DNA of 64,000 nucleotides from Pseudomonas sp. Ga0074129 (GTDB taxonomy: Bacteria > Pseudomonadota > Gammaproteobacteria > Pseudomonadales > Pseudomonadaceae): NCBI GenBank assembly GCA_001465025.1, contig LNDO01000062.1, positions 1 through 64,000 on the forward strand, written 5' to 3'. The position numbers and the translations under genes were made by a program. The notes beneath the pieces were generated by a model. That model saw only the letters and a list, made by a program, of their open reading frames with translations, had not been told where the DNA came from and made no database searches. Below are positions 42,989 to 52,817 of the stretch, one piece after another. Position 1 is the stretch's first letter, and each line of letters starts with the position of its first letter.

Positions 42989-44128
42989 CTAAGTCATCCA
43001 CTTTCGATGGGTGTGGATCGACATCAAAATTCCGAATCCGGCCAACAGGGTGGTCAGAGATGTGCCGCCAAAGCTGATGAAGGGCAGCGGCACTCCGACA
43101 ACAGGCAACAAACCACTGACCATGCCGATATTGATAAACACATAGACGAAAAACGTCATGGTCAGTGCGCCGGCTAATAGCTTACCGAACAGCGTTTGCG
43201 CCTGCACGGTAATCACCAAGCCGCGCGCAATCAACAGCAAGTACACCAGCAGTAACAAACACACACCCACTAGGCCGAACTCTTCGGCCAAAACGGCAAT
43301 GATGAAGTCGGTATGACTCTCTGGCAGAAAGTCCAAGTGCGACTGGGTGCCTTGCAACCAGCCCTTACCGAACACTCCGCCCGAACCAATGGCTGCTTTG
43401 GACTGAATGATATTCCAACCACTGCCTAGGGGATCGCTCTCAGGGTTGAGAAATGTCAAAACACGCTGCTTCTGGTACTGGTGCATCACAAACATCCAGA
43501 AGCCGATTGCAATTGGCACCAAAGCCGCCACAGCACCGATCACCCAGCGCCATTTTAGGCCAGCCATAAAGAGCACGAAGCCACCGGAGGTGATGATCAG
43601 TAATGAAGTGCCCAAGTCAGGCTGAATCAAAATGAGTACGAAAGGCACGACGATCATCGCGCCACTGATGCAAATATGCTTGAAATTAGGCGGTAAGCTG
43701 CGATTGGACAAATACCAAGCGATGGTCGCTGGCATGATGATTTTCATAAACTCAGAGGGTTGGAAGCGTATTACCCCGGGGATGTTGATCCAACGCGTGG
43801 CACCCATGGCGGTATGACCCATAACGTCAACGGCAACCAGCAGCGCAACGCCCCCCGCATAGGCCAGCGGCACCCAGCGCGCCATAAATCGCGGCTCAAA
43901 CTGCGCGATGATGAGCATGCCGATGAGGCCAATGCCAAATGAGGTGGCCTGTTTCGTGACCACATCAAGATTTTTGCCACTGGCCGAATACAGAATCAAC
44001 AGGCTGCCCACGGCCAGGGTTAGCAACAGCAGCAGCAAAATTCCATCAATATGCACGCGCTGCAGAAAGGTCGCACGCCGACGCAGCAAGTCTTCATTGG
44101 ACAGGTTACGGTCGAAATTTCCGGTCAT
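42989..44128 (-). CDS. rodA: Rod shape-determining glycosyltransferase RodA (MrdB)
   Basis: SEDS-family peptidoglycan polymerase that works with PBP2 in the elongasome. The 379-residue integral membrane protein has about ten spans and SEDS motifs FQPSEFMKI, QPDLGTSLLI and a C-terminal FISFGGTSLTTLL. The start codon overlaps the pbpA stop (ATGA). Confidence 0.95.
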   Translation of the reverse strand: MTGNFDRNLSNEDLLRRRATFLQRVHIDGILLLLLLTLAVGSLLILYSASGKNLDVVTKQATSFGIGLIGMLIIAQFEPRFMARWVPLAYAGGVALLVAVDVMGHTAMGATRWINIPGVIRFQPSEFMKIIMPATIAWYLSNRSLPPNFKHICISGAMIVVPFVLILIQPDLGTSLLIITSGGFVLFMAGLKWRWVIGAVAALVPIAIGFWMFVMHQYQKQRVLTFLNPESDPLGSGWNIIQSKAAIGSGGVFGKGWLQGTQSHLDFLPESHTDFIIAVLAEEFGLVGVCLLLLVYLLLIARGLVITVQAQTLFGKLLAGALTMTFFVYVFINIGMVSGLLPVVGVPLPFISFGGTSLTTLLAGFGILMSIHTHRKWMT

Positions 44129-46017
44129 GGCGCAGTTCCAGTAGCCGCAGCTTGCGGGGCATATTCAGCCTTCAACTGACCCGTTTTCTCATCCAGCAAC
44201 CAGGCATCCAGTACTTGTTTTACGACAGGCGCCGCAACACCCGAGCCAGACTCGCCATTTTCCACCATCACTGACACTGCAATTTGCGGATTTTCAGCCG
44301 GAGCAAAGGCTACAAACAAGGCATGATCGCGATGGCGCTCGGCCACTTTGTCGCGGTCATACTTTTCGCCTTGTTTAATCGCCACCACCTGCGCTGTACC
44401 GCTCTTGCCAGCGATGCGGTAAAGCGAAGCATCGCCAACCTTGCGAGCCGTGCCACGCGCGCCATGCATCACAGACTCCATGCCCTTGATGCCGTGGTCC
44501 CAAAACGCCGGGTCTCGCAGAACGATGTCGGGCGGCGGATTGGTATTGAGCACGGGATCATCACCAATGCTCTTGGCCAGATGCGGCCGAATCCACTTGC
44601 CGCGTGTCGCCATCAGCACCGTGGCCTGAGCCAGTTGTAAAGGCGTGGTCTGCATATAGCCCTGACCAATACCAAGAATCAGCGTTTCACCGGGATACCA
44701 AGGCTGCCGTAAGCGAGCACGTTTCCACTCACGTGAGGGCATCAGCCCGCCCGTTTCTTCAAACATATCCAACGCGACTCGCTGGCCCAGACCAAAACGG
44801 CTCATGTAGTCATGCATACGGTCGACGCCCATTTTGTGCGCCATGGAATAGAAGTAGGTGTCATTGGAGCGGGCGATGGCTAAATCCATGTCCACCCAAC
44901 CATCGCCCGTGCGATTCCAGTTGCGGTATTTATGACTGTGGTTGGGCAACTGGTAAAAACCTGGGTCAAAGACGCGCGTCTGCGGCGTCACTACACCCGC
45001 ATCCAAACCGGCAACGGCAACCATCGGCTTGATGGTCGAGCCAGGCGGGTAGAGGCCACGCAGAACCCGGTTAAAGAGCGGACGGTCAATCGAATCGCGT
45101 AAATCGGCATAGGCTTTAAAGCCAATCCCCGTCACAAAAGGATTGGGGTCAAAACTCGGCTGGCTGACCATTGCCAGCACTTCCCCCGTTTGCGGCTGGA
45201 TAGCGACCACCGCACCACGCCGACCAGCGAGCGCATTCTCGGCAGCCTCCTGCAAACGCACATCTAGGCTCAGAATAATGTCTTTACCGGGGGTAGGGTC
45301 GGTTCGCTTGAGCACACGTAGCACGCGCCCCCGTGCATTGGTTTCGACCTCTTCGTAGCCGACCTGGCCATGCAACTCATCCTCGTAAAACCGCTCGATG
45401 CCGGTTTTACCAATGTGGTGCGTACCGCTGTAAGCGACAGGATCAAGCTTTTTCAGTTCCTTGTCGTTGATTCGCCCGACATAACCAACCGAGTGAGCGA
45501 AGTGATCACCCAACGGATAATGCCGTACCAATTGTGCGACCACTTCTACGCCAGGCAAACGAAATTGATTAATCGCAATGCGAGCGATCTGCTCCTCGCT
45601 CAATTCGAACAATACCGGTACGGGCTCGAATGGCCGACGGCCCTGACGCACACGTTTTTCAAACAACGCCCGCTCTTCAGACCCGAGCTCAAGCACACTG
45701 ACAACTTCGTCCAAGACTCGCGGCCAATCACCGGCACGCTCGCGGGTCAGGGTCAAACTGAAGCTTGGTCGGTTGTCCGCAATAATCACCCCGTTACGGT
45801 CATAAATCAGCCCGCGGCTCGGTGGAATCGGCTGCACATGGATCCGATTGTTTTCCGCCAGCGTGGTGTGATGCTCGAACTGCACCACTTGCAGGTAATA
45901 CATGCGGGCCACAAGAATGGACGTCATCAGCAAAACCACTGCCGCACCCACGATTGCCCGCTTGCGGATCAGGCGACTGTCTTTTTCGTGGTCTTTGAGG
46001 CGAATGGCTTGCGGCAT
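44125..46017 (-). CDS. pbpA: Peptidoglycan DD-transpeptidase PBP2 (MrdA)
   Basis: Transpeptidase of the elongasome, target of mecillinam. The 630-residue protein has a single N-terminal membrane span (about 20-40), a PBP dimer domain, and a transpeptidase domain with SxxK in PPGSTIKPM, SND in ARSNDTYFY and KSGTAQV. It pairs with RodA encoded next. It is divergent from nothing and belongs to the proA-to-lipB run. Confidence 0.95.
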   Translation of the reverse strand: MPQAIRLKDHEKDSRLIRKRAIVGAAVVLLMTSILVARMYYLQVVQFEHHTTLAENNRIHVQPIPPSRGLIYDRNGVIIADNRPSFSLTLTRERAGDWPRVLDEVVSVLELGSEERALFEKRVRQGRRPFEPVPVLFELSEEQIARIAINQFRLPGVEVVAQLVRHYPLGDHFAHSVGYVGRINDKELKKLDPVAYSGTHHIGKTGIERFYEDELHGQVGYEEVETNARGRVLRVLKRTDPTPGKDIILSLDVRLQEAAENALAGRRGAVVAIQPQTGEVLAMVSQPSFDPNPFVTGIGFKAYADLRDSIDRPLFNRVLRGLYPPGSTIKPMVAVAGLDAGVVTPQTRVFDPGFYQLPNHSHKYRNWNRTGDGWVDMDLAIARSNDTYFYSMAHKMGVDRMHDYMSRFGLGQRVALDMFEETGGLMPSREWKRARLRQPWYPGETLILGIGQGYMQTTPLQLAQATVLMATRGKWIRPHLAKSIGDDPVLNTNPPPDIVLRDPAFWDHGIKGMESVMHGARGTARKVGDASLYRIAGKSGTAQVVAIKQGEKYDRDKVAERHRDHALFVAFAPAENPQIAVSVMVENGESGSGVAAPVVKQVLDAWLLDEKTGQLKAEYAPQAAATGTAP

Positions 46018-46041
46018 CGGTGGCGGCTGACTGTTGGCTGA

Positions 46042-46509
46042 TTACTTGTGATAAGGATGGCCGGACAACACCGTCCAGGCCCGATACATCTGCTCGCCAA
46101 TCAAAATACGCACCAACGGGTGCGGCAAGGTGAGCGGTGAGAGCGACCAACGCTGCTCACTGCGCGCCTGAACCTCAGGTGCCAGCCCCTCCGGGCCACC
46201 GACCATCAAGTTGACCGTGCGCGCATCGAGACGCCACTTGTCCAACTCAACCGCCAACTGCTCGGTGCTCCAGGGTCGCCCCTCGACTTCCAGGGTGACG
46301 ATACGTTCCCCAGGCTGCACTTTGCTCAGCATGGCCTCACCTTCCTGGCGAATCATGCGCGCCACATCGGCATTTTTGCCGCGCGTGGTCAGCGGTATTT
46401 CCACCAGCTCCAGCGGCAACTCGCTGGGCATGCGCTTGGCATACTCCTGCCAGCCGTCTTCGACCCAGCGCGGCATGCGCGAACCCACAGCGATCAGCTT
46501 GATGCGCAC
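46042..46509 (-). CDS. rlmH: 23S rRNA pseudouridine-1915 N3-methyltransferase RlmH
   Basis: SPOUT-class methyltransferase that modifies pseudouridine 1915 in helix 69. The 155-residue protein has the SAM knot motif [12 protein letters not shown] and C-terminal [17 protein letters not shown]. The start codon is GTG at 46509, giving [10 protein letters not shown], the usual N-terminus. It lies between rsfS and pbpA in the same order as in many gammaproteobacteria. Confidence 0.95.
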   Translation of the reverse strand: MRIKLIAVGSRMPRWVEDGWQEYAKRMPSELPLELVEIPLTTRGKNADVARMIRQEGEAMLSKVQPGERIVTLEVEGRPWSTEQLAVELDKWRLDARTVNLMVGGPEGLAPEVQARSEQRWSLSPLTLPHPLVRILIGEQMYRAWTVLSGHPYHK

Positions 46510-46521
46510 CGCTATGCGCCC

Positions 46522-46908
46522 TTAATTCTGCTCGGGGCCAGGCTCGGCGCTGAACTGCGCACGGCTCTGCTCGGCACCTTGCCACAGACGCTCAAGGTCA
46601 TAGAACTGACGGGCAGTAGGCAGCATCACGTGTACGACGATGTCGCCCAGGTCGAGCAGTGCCCACTCGCCGGTGTCCATGCCTTCAGTACCGATCGGGC
46701 GCACGCCCTGCTCTTTGACCTTCTCCAGCACGTTGTCGACCAGCGACTTAACGTGACGGCTGGAGGTGCCGCTTGCGATCAGCATGAAATCGGTGATGCT
46801 GGTTTTGCCGCGCACATCAATGGTGGTGATGTCTTGCGCTTTGATTTCTTCCAGAGCGGTGATGGCCAGCTTGACCAGGTCTTCGCTCTGCATTTTTGCG
46901 TTTGTCAT
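46522..46908 (-). CDS. rsfS: Ribosome silencing factor RsfS
   Basis: Binds ribosomal protein uL14 and blocks subunit joining in slow growth. The 128-residue protein has the RsfS fold with [37 protein letters not shown] and [16 protein letters not shown]. The start at 46908 ([11 protein letters not shown]) or 46893 (MQSEDL) cannot be settled; an upstream in-frame start at 47097 overlaps nadD. The C-terminal tail ([16 protein letters not shown]) is variable. Confidence 0.93.
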   Translation of the reverse strand: MTNAKMQSEDLVKLAITALEEIKAQDITTIDVRGKTSITDFMLIASGTSSRHVKSLVDNVLEKVKEQGVRPIGTEGMDTGEWALLDLGDIVVHVMLPTARQFYDLERLWQGAEQSRAQFSAEPGPEQN

Positions 46909-46930
46909 AAATAACTCGTTTGCCTCGTGT

Positions 46931-47590
46931 TCAATTCGCGCCACGGTACAGTCCGTGGGCATGGATATAGGCCAGTACCGTGTCAGGCACCAGAAAGCGT
47001 GCCGACTTTCCGCTCGCCAGTAGCGCGCGGATCTGGGTAGCCGACACCGCCAGGGGTGTCTGCCAGATAAAAGCAATTTGTCCGCCCGGCCCTTCAAGGG
47101 CCGACGGTGTACTCACACTGCGCGCCGCCAACAGATCACGCAGCGCCTCTGGCGCCTCACTGTCGGCGTCGGGGCGCTGCAACACCAGAATATGGCAGTG
47201 CTGCAGCAGTTCTTCCCAGCGCTGCCAACTGGGCAAACCACAAAAGGCGTCCCACCCCAGCAGCAAAAAAAGCTGATCATCCGCGCTCAGTTCACTGCGC
47301 AGCGATTCCAACGTGTCGATGCTGTAAGACGGCTTGTCGCGCTGCAACTCGCGATCATCCACCTCCAGCACATCAGCATCCGCCACCGCCAACGTGACCA
47401 TGGCCAGACGATCCTGCGCACTGACCTGCGGCGCATTGCGATGCGGCGGGCGCGCACTGGGAATCAGGCGCAACTCATCAAGCTGCAACGCCTCGGCGAC
47501 TTCCACCGCGCTGCGCAAATGGCCAATGTGCACCGGATCAAAAGTGCCACCGAGGATGCCTATGCGTCGGGCGTCGCTACGCTGGGCCAT
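46931..47590 (-). CDS. nadD: Nicotinate-nucleotide adenylyltransferase
   Basis: Makes deamido-NAD from nicotinate mononucleotide and ATP. The 219-residue protein has the nucleotidyltransferase motif [13 protein letters not shown] (about 14-26), SARPPHRN, and the C-terminal [23 protein letters not shown]. Its ATG overlaps the proA stop (ATGA). Confidence 0.95.
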   Translation of the reverse strand: MAQRSDARRIGILGGTFDPVHIGHLRSAVEVAEALQLDELRLIPSARPPHRNAPQVSAQDRLAMVTLAVADADVLEVDDRELQRDKPSYSIDTLESLRSELSADDQLFLLLGWDAFCGLPSWQRWEELLQHCHILVLQRPDADSEAPEALRDLLAARSVSTPSALEGPGGQIAFIWQTPLAVSATQIRALLASGKSARFLVPDTVLAYIHAHGLYRGAN

Positions 47591-48855
47591 CAGGTACGGA
47601 TATGTCCGTCGCCAAACACCACATACTTCTCGCTGGTCAGCCCTTCCAGACCGACCGGACCACGGGCGTGCAGCTTGTCGGTGGAAATACCGATCTCCGC
47701 GCCCAGGCCGTACTCAAAACCATCGGCGAACCGCGTTGAAGCATTGACCATCACCGAGGCGGAATCCACTTCGGTCAGGAAGCGCCGAGCATCGCTGAAG
47801 TTCTCGGTGATGATGGCGTCGGTGTGCTGCGAGCCATATTGGTTGATGTGCTCGATGGCCGCATCTAGCGATTCAACAATGCGAATCGCCAGGATCGGCG
47901 CGTTGTATTCGGCGAACCAATCGTCTTCGCTCGCTTCCAGCACGTCGCTGCCAAGCAGCGCGCGGGTCGCGGCGTCGCCACGCAGTTCAACGCCTTTATC
48001 GCGGTAGATCGCAGCCAGCGGCGGCAGCACCTTGTCGGCCATGGCGGCGTGCACCAGCAGGGTTTCCATGGCATTGCACGGCGAGTAGCGATGGGTCTTG
48101 GCGTTATCAGCTACGCGGATGGCCTTATCAAGGTCAGCGGCGATATCGATATAAACGTGACAGACGCCGTCCAAATGCTTGATCACCGGCACTTTGGCGT
48201 CGCGGCTGATGCGCTCGATCAGGCCTTTGCCGCCACGCGGCACGATCACATCAACAAACTCAGGCATGCTGATCAACGCACCCACAGCGGCGCGATCGGT
48301 GGTTTCTACCACCTGCACGGCGCTGGCCGGCAAGCCTGCTTCAGCCAGACCGAGCTGAATGCAGCGGGCAATGGCCTGATTGGAATGAATCGCCTCGGAA
48401 CCGCCGCGCAGAATGGTGGCGTTACCGGATTTCAGGCACAGACTGGCGGCATCGATGGTCACGTTCGGCCGCGACTCATAAATGATGCCGATCACGCCCA
48501 GCGGCACGCGCATCTTGCCGACCTGAATCCCGGACGGCATGTAACGCATGCCCTGGATCTCGCCGATCGGGTCCGGCAGGGTCGCCACCTGACGCAGGCC
48601 TTCGATCATCGAGTCGATTACCGACGGCGTGAGTGCAAGACGATCAACCATGGCCGGTTCCAGACCATTGGCGCGGGCGGCGGCCAGGTCCAGTTCGTTG
48701 GCAGCCGTTAATTCGCTGCGCGCGGCGTCCAGCGCAGCAGCAGCAGCCTGCAGGGCACGGTTTTTCTGCGCCGTATTGGCCCGCGCGAGTACGCGCGAAG
48801 CACTGCGGGCGGCCTGTCCCAGGCGGGTCATATAGTCGAGCACGGACTCAGTCAT
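47590..48855 (-). CDS. proA: Glutamate-5-semialdehyde dehydrogenase
   Basis: Second step of proline biosynthesis, reducing gamma-glutamyl phosphate. The 421-residue protein has the catalytic Cys in [11 protein letters not shown] (about 255), [14 protein letters not shown] and the C-terminal [12 protein letters not shown]. The ATG at 48855 is chosen over upstream in-frame starts, the farthest at 48984. It heads the long minus-strand run through nadD, rsfS, rlmH, pbpA, rodA, sltB1 and rlpA. Confidence 0.96.
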   Translation of the reverse strand: MTESVLDYMTRLGQAARSASRVLARANTAQKNRALQAAAAALDAARSELTAANELDLAAARANGLEPAMVDRLALTPSVIDSMIEGLRQVATLPDPIGEIQGMRYMPSGIQVGKMRVPLGVIGIIYESRPNVTIDAASLCLKSGNATILRGGSEAIHSNQAIARCIQLGLAEAGLPASAVQVVETTDRAAVGALISMPEFVDVIVPRGGKGLIERISRDAKVPVIKHLDGVCHVYIDIAADLDKAIRVADNAKTHRYSPCNAMETLLVHAAMADKVLPPLAAIYRDKGVELRGDAATRALLGSDVLEASEDDWFAEYNAPILAIRIVESLDAAIEHINQYGSQHTDAIITENFSDARRFLTEVDSASVMVNASTRFADGFEYGLGAEIGISTDKLHARGPVGLEGLTSEKYVVFGDGHIRT

Positions 48856-48934
48856 GATCTTGGCAGGTCTGGCGGTTGAAAAAAGTCGCTGAGTATAACG
48901 GGCGCGCCGCCTCACGCCCAGCGCTGTGCGGCGG

Positions 48935-49073
48935 ACGGTAAACAGGTCGTTCAGCAGAACCTTCGGTAACGCGGCAAAAGCCATGGCGATAGGCCTTGGC
49001 GGGAAACAGTGACACCAGCCTGCATCTGCCGCCCGAAGGTTAGGTAAACAAAATACGCATAAATGTTTACCGT
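48935..49073. promoter_or_regulatory. Three GGTAAACA boxes between proA and the hydrolase
   Basis: GGTAAACA occurs at 48937-48944 and 49043-49050, and its complement TGTTTACC at 49064-49071. The last two form a perfect 8-base inverted repeat with a 13-base spacer, 48 bases before the hydrolase ATG. Extended to ACGGTAAACA the outer two copies still match. This looks like operator half-sites, but the protein is unknown. Confidence 0.45.
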
Positions 49074-49118
49074 GAAGCTGTACGAAAAACAGGCGGTCAA
49101 CCGCCGGGTGGGATCAGC

Positions 49119-50348
49119 ATGCATTACCGTACCGACTATTGCGCTGCGCAACTCAACGAAGCCCCGCGTGTACTGCAACTGGGCGAACTGCGCCTGCATT
49201 ACCAGGCCTTCGCCCTGCGCAGTCATGACCCGCGCCCGCCCGTGCTGCTGCTGGGCGGGGCCTTCCAGAGTTTTCGCTCATTTGCCGCCGAGGTCAGCGA
49301 GCTCCTCACCGAACACCCAGTCATCCTGCTTGATCTACCCAGCCAGGGTTGCAACCTGCAACTGGCCCCCCACCTGAGCCTGGAACAACTGGCCGACCTA
49401 ATCGCCGCCTTTGCCGAAGAACTCGAACTGCCGCCGCTGATGCCGATCGGGTTGTCGTATGGCTCGGCATTGGCAGGGCTGTTTGCCGCCCGCCACCCTC
49501 GGCACTGCGCCCGCCTGTTGCTGGCGGGAATCACGGCCTTCGGTCGGCCAGGGGCGCGGCTGTTACTGCAAGAGGGGCTGGCGCTGCTGGCTGAAGGGCG
49601 CACAGATGCTTTTGCCCATGGCGCACTCACGGGGCTTTTGAACCCGCTGCGCCTGGAGCAGACCGGCGTCGCGCCGGTATTTCGTAAAGCCTTGCTGCGC
49701 CAGATCCAGCGCCTGTCCGCAGCAGACATCGAACGCTACCGGCAAAACAGTCAGCGCCTGCTGGATTTTCAGGGCTTTAAGCAGCATCCCAGTTGCCCCA
49801 CCCTGGTACTGGCAGGCGAATATGATCATTTCACTCAACCGTGGGAGCACGCGCACTTCGCCAACGCCTGTGCGCAGGCCACGTGCGCGCTGATCCACAA
49901 CGCCGACCACCTCGCTCAGTTTGAGCAACGCGGAGCGTGCGCCAGCTTGTACAACCCATTTTTGCGTGGCGACGCCCTGCCCAGCCGCAGTGCAGGCACC
50001 CACCTGCTGGCGCAAAAGCAATTGCTGCACCTGAACAAACGCCACGAACCGCGCCTACCGCCCAACCAGCGCAACGCGCTCTTGCGGCATGCCGAGGGCG
50101 GCGAATGGCGGGTAACGGTGGATGAACTGGGTTTCTTTGGTGGTTTGCTACAGGGCGACCTGCCTGAGTTGTGCGGCACGCGTGGCTGGCAACTGCACTG
50201 CAAGGATTTGCCGGCGCAGCCTTTGCTGCCGCTGCGCCAAGACGCCAACGGCGTGGCTTTCGTCTTTCCGCACAGTGAACCACTCGCCAGCCAAACACTG
50301 GCCCTGCAATTTAGCCTGCCGCCTTTGCCCAGCGCGGCCTGCGCTTAA
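49119..50348 (+). CDS. Alpha/beta hydrolase with a PilZ-like C-terminal domain (RhlA/PhaG-like N-terminal half)
   Basis: The 409-residue protein has an alpha/beta-hydrolase domain (about 20-290) with the intact triad Ser113 (GLSYGSA), Asp236 (GEYDHF) and His264 (NADHLAQF). LLLGGAFQSFRSFA and VILLDLPSQG resemble the RhlA/PhaG acyltransferase-type branch. A second domain (about 306-385) starts KRHEPRLP and has VTVDELGFFGG and NGVAFVF where PilZ proteins have RxxxR, DxSxxG and GVxF; the c-di-GMP signature is degenerate. Substrate is unknown. The start codon follows GGGA and a candidate operator lies upstream. Confidence 0.72.
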   Translation: MHYRTDYCAAQLNEAPRVLQLGELRLHYQAFALRSHDPRPPVLLLGGAFQSFRSFAAEVSELLTEHPVILLDLPSQGCNLQLAPHLSLEQLADLIAAFAEELELPPLMPIGLSYGSALAGLFAARHPRHCARLLLAGITAFGRPGARLLLQEGLALLAEGRTDAFAHGALTGLLNPLRLEQTGVAPVFRKALLRQIQRLSAADIERYRQNSQRLLDFQGFKQHPSCPTLVLAGEYDHFTQPWEHAHFANACAQATCALIHNADHLAQFEQRGACASLYNPFLRGDALPSRSAGTHLLAQKQLLHLNKRHEPRLPPNQRNALLRHAEGGEWRVTVDELGFFGGLLQGDLPELCGTRGWQLHCKDLPAQPLLPLRQDANGVAFVFPHSEPLASQTLALQFSLPPLPSAACA

Positions 50349-50422
50349 CAGGCAATGAAAGGAAGCAACGCGAGACGTCACCTCACCTCCACGAGGCGCT
50401 GAACGCGTTGCAGCGAGCACGC

Positions 50423-51277
50423 TCAGACCCGCGCCTCAATGACCCGCACCAACCCCGCATTACGCGACGGCGCCAGGCCTAGCGCCTGACTGGTCAAGCT
50501 TGGATCAAAGACCGTTACGTCTGTAAAACCGCAACGCTGAAAGCCCTGAGCAATCGCCTGATCATCGCGGTAATGCAGCGGGTAACTGCCGCGCGTAAGG
50601 CGGCCGATCAAATCAACACCCCAGCGCAACTGGCGGTAACGCGGATGCTCATGCAGATCCGGGTACAGTTCGGTGAGGTAGGTGGCGTGAGGAAACACGC
50701 GCAATTGTTCAGCCAGGCGCGTCCAGAACGACTCAATCAAGGGCAACTCGAAGTAATTCACCAACCCTTCGGTAATCACCACCAGCGGTTTACTGCGGTC
50801 CAGTTCAGCAAACAGTGCGCTTAGGCTTCTGCTGCCCTCCTCGGCCAGAATATCCACCGACCGCACCTGATGCTGACTGCCCAACCAGCCTTGCGCGTGA
50901 AGCAAGAGCCGCTTGCGCGCCGCCATCACCGGCAAATCTGCCTCGACATAACGTAACTGCGGGTAACGGGCGGTAAAACGACGACCGCGCGGTGACAAAC
51001 CGCATGCAATCTCCACCACTTGGCACACACCACGCTGCTCAATCGCGGCTGTCAGTTGCGCATCAATTTGCAAATGCCGCTGCAACAGAAACAGCTCAAT
51101 GTCCAGGCCAAACCCAACCCGCGCGCCCCAGGTAATCGGGCTGAGCAGGCCGTGTACAAAACGACCAAACCCGGTCTTAAAGGCTGCATCAGCCAATTGA
51201 TGGCGATACCAGACGTAGCCGGTGTAGTGGGCGCTGGGGCTGATATGGGCGCTGCTGGCACGGGCGCGTTCAGGCAT
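50423..51277 (-). CDS. Class I SAM-dependent methyltransferase (leucine-carboxyl methyltransferase-like)
   Basis: The 284-residue protein has the SAM motif I VVEIACGLSPRGRRF (about 87-101), then RYVEADLPVMAARK and ITEGLVNYFE. The latter is characteristic of the LCMT/PPM (Tcmp) family, which methylates carboxylate groups in eukaryotes; bacterial substrates are largely unknown. It is convergent with the hydrolase gene. A GCAACGCG/CGCGTTGC inverted repeat (50365-50372 and 50404-50411) lies in the 74-base gap between them. Confidence 0.75.
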   Translation of the reverse strand: MPERARASSAHISPSAHYTGYVWYRHQLADAAFKTGFGRFVHGLLSPITWGARVGFGLDIELFLLQRHLQIDAQLTAAIEQRGVCQVVEIACGLSPRGRRFTARYPQLRYVEADLPVMAARKRLLLHAQGWLGSQHQVRSVDILAEEGSRSLSALFAELDRSKPLVVITEGLVNYFELPLIESFWTRLAEQLRVFPHATYLTELYPDLHEHPRYRQLRWGVDLIGRLTRGSYPLHYRDDQAIAQGFQRCGFTDVTVFDPSLTSQALGLAPSRNAGLVRVIEARV

Positions 51278-51500
51278 GATTAAGACTCTTGTTGTTATTA
51301 TTGACCGGCACCGCTGATACCCTGCGCGCGCCTGTTGCGCAGCAGCCTATGCCCTGACGAGCCAAGCGACAACGCATGCCAGCCGATCCCAACCTTAGTT
51401 TGCCGCTCACTGCTCAACCCGGCGTGTTCGAATATTTAGGTAGCCTCACGCGCACCAACCGCGCCCGTACAGCCCATCAACCGCACAAGGATAACCAGCC

Positions 51501-52817
51501 ATGACACAGTGGCTAGAGACTGTAACGCAGTGGCTTGGCCACCACCCCGAGTGGTTGGCACTGGCCATTGTGCTGATCGCCTGCATCGAGTGCCTGGCAA
51601 TTGTTGGCATTCTCATACCCGGCACAATTCTGATGTTCGCCGTCGCGGTGCTGGCGGGCAGCGGCGCGCTGACGCTCTGGGAAACACTTCTGCTGGCCTA
51701 CGTGGGCGGTTTGCTGGGCGATGCAATGTCGTACGCCATAGGCCGCTATTTTCATCGCGACATTCGCCGCTTGCCGGTGCTGCGCCATAACCCGCAGTGG
51801 CTGAGCAGTGCCGAGGGCTATTTCCAGCGTTATGGCGTCGCCAGTTTGCTGATTGGTCGCTACATCGGTCCGCTGCGCCCCATGCTGCCTATGGTGGCGG
51901 GCGCACTGAATATGCCTCCGGTTCGTTTTATGGCAATCAGTATGCTGGCCGCGGCGGGTTGGTCGGTGGCCTACATGCTGCCAGGCTGGGCCACAGGTGC
52001 CGCACTGCGCCTGCCCTTGCCCGAGAACTTCTGGCCGCAGGCGGGCGCAGTCGCCGCTGCCGTCGCCATCGTCGCCGCCTTAAGCATTCAAGGCACATTG
52101 CGCCAGGTGCGTCACGCCAGCCTGCTGGCGGCCGTGGCCAGCCTGACGCTGTGTGCCGCGTTAATGATCAGCTGGCCCTTCCTCAACCAACTCGATCAAG
52201 GCCTGCTGACCTTGCTGCAAGCGCAACGCACGGCCAGCCTCGACAGCCTGATGGTGCTGATTACCCGCCTTGGCGACCTGCATACACAGCTGATTGCTGC
52301 CTTGGTGTTGTGTTTGGTATTGCTGGCGACCCGGCAATGGCGCGCGCTGTACCTGGCGATTGGGGCCACGCTGGGTACCGCGTTAGCGAACACCGCACTC
52401 AAGACGCTGTTTGCCCGCAGCCGACCAGATGTGCTGCTCGACCCCCTGAGCAGTTACAGCTTCCCCAGCGGACACAGTTCCGCAGCGTTTGCGTTTTTCC
52501 TGCTGCTGGGGCTTTTGGCCGGCCGCGGGCAACCGCCGCGCTGGCGGCTGACCTGGCTACTGCTGGCCAGCCTGCCGGCAACCGCGATAGCCCTTTCGCG
52601 CGTGTACTTGGGCGTGCATTGGCCAAGCGACATTATTGCGGGCGCCGCTTTGGCGGCTGGGATCTGCGCATTGAGCCTGGCTCTGGCGCAGTGGCGCACA
52701 CCTTTACCGGCACTACCCGCCAAGGTCTGGTGGTTAATGCTGCCGGCTGTAATCGCGGTGTTGGGCGGCATGGCCACTTGGCAACTGTCGGCGGGGCTGT
52801 TGCTATACCGTTATTGA
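51501..52817 (+). CDS. Bifunctional DedA-family and PAP2-phosphatase membrane protein
   Basis: A 438-residue fusion. The N-terminal half (about 1-170) is DedA-like (SNARE-associated/VTT domain) with VGILIPGTILMF, GGLLGDAMSYAIG and RYIGPLRPMLPMVAG. The C-terminal half is a PAP2 lipid phosphatase with K301-x6-RP, PSGH 322-325 and S366-R-x5-H373-x3-D377, all intact. Twelve or so membrane spans overall. DedA proteins recycle undecaprenyl phosphate carriers and PAP2 enzymes dephosphorylate undecaprenyl or phosphatidyl phosphates, so this may combine both jobs. Its last 7 bases overlap the convergent LON gene. Confidence 0.86.
   Translation: MTQWLETVTQWLGHHPEWLALAIVLIACIECLAIVGILIPGTILMFAVAVLAGSGALTLWETLLLAYVGGLLGDAMSYAIGRYFHRDIRRLPVLRHNPQWLSSAEGYFQRYGVASLLIGRYIGPLRPMLPMVAGALNMPPVRFMAISMLAAAGWSVAYMLPGWATGAALRLPLPENFWPQAGAVAAAVAIVAALSIQGTLRQVRHASLLAAVASLTLCAALMISWPFLNQLDQGLLTLLQAQRTASLDSLMVLITRLGDLHTQLIAALVLCLVLLATRQWRALYLAIGATLGTALANTALKTLFARSRPDVLLDPLSSYSFPSGHSSAAFAFFLLLGLLAGRGQPPRWRLTWLLLASLPATAIALSRVYLGVHWPSDIIAGAALAAGICALSLALAQWRTPLPALPAKVWWLMLPAVIAVLGGMATWQLSAGLLLYRY

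Noticed and set aside
51376..51504. A 42-codon frame just before the DedA-PAP2 gene, overlapping its start (ATGA)
   Set aside because: There is no ribosome binding site and the peptide resembles no family. The overlap could arise by chance.
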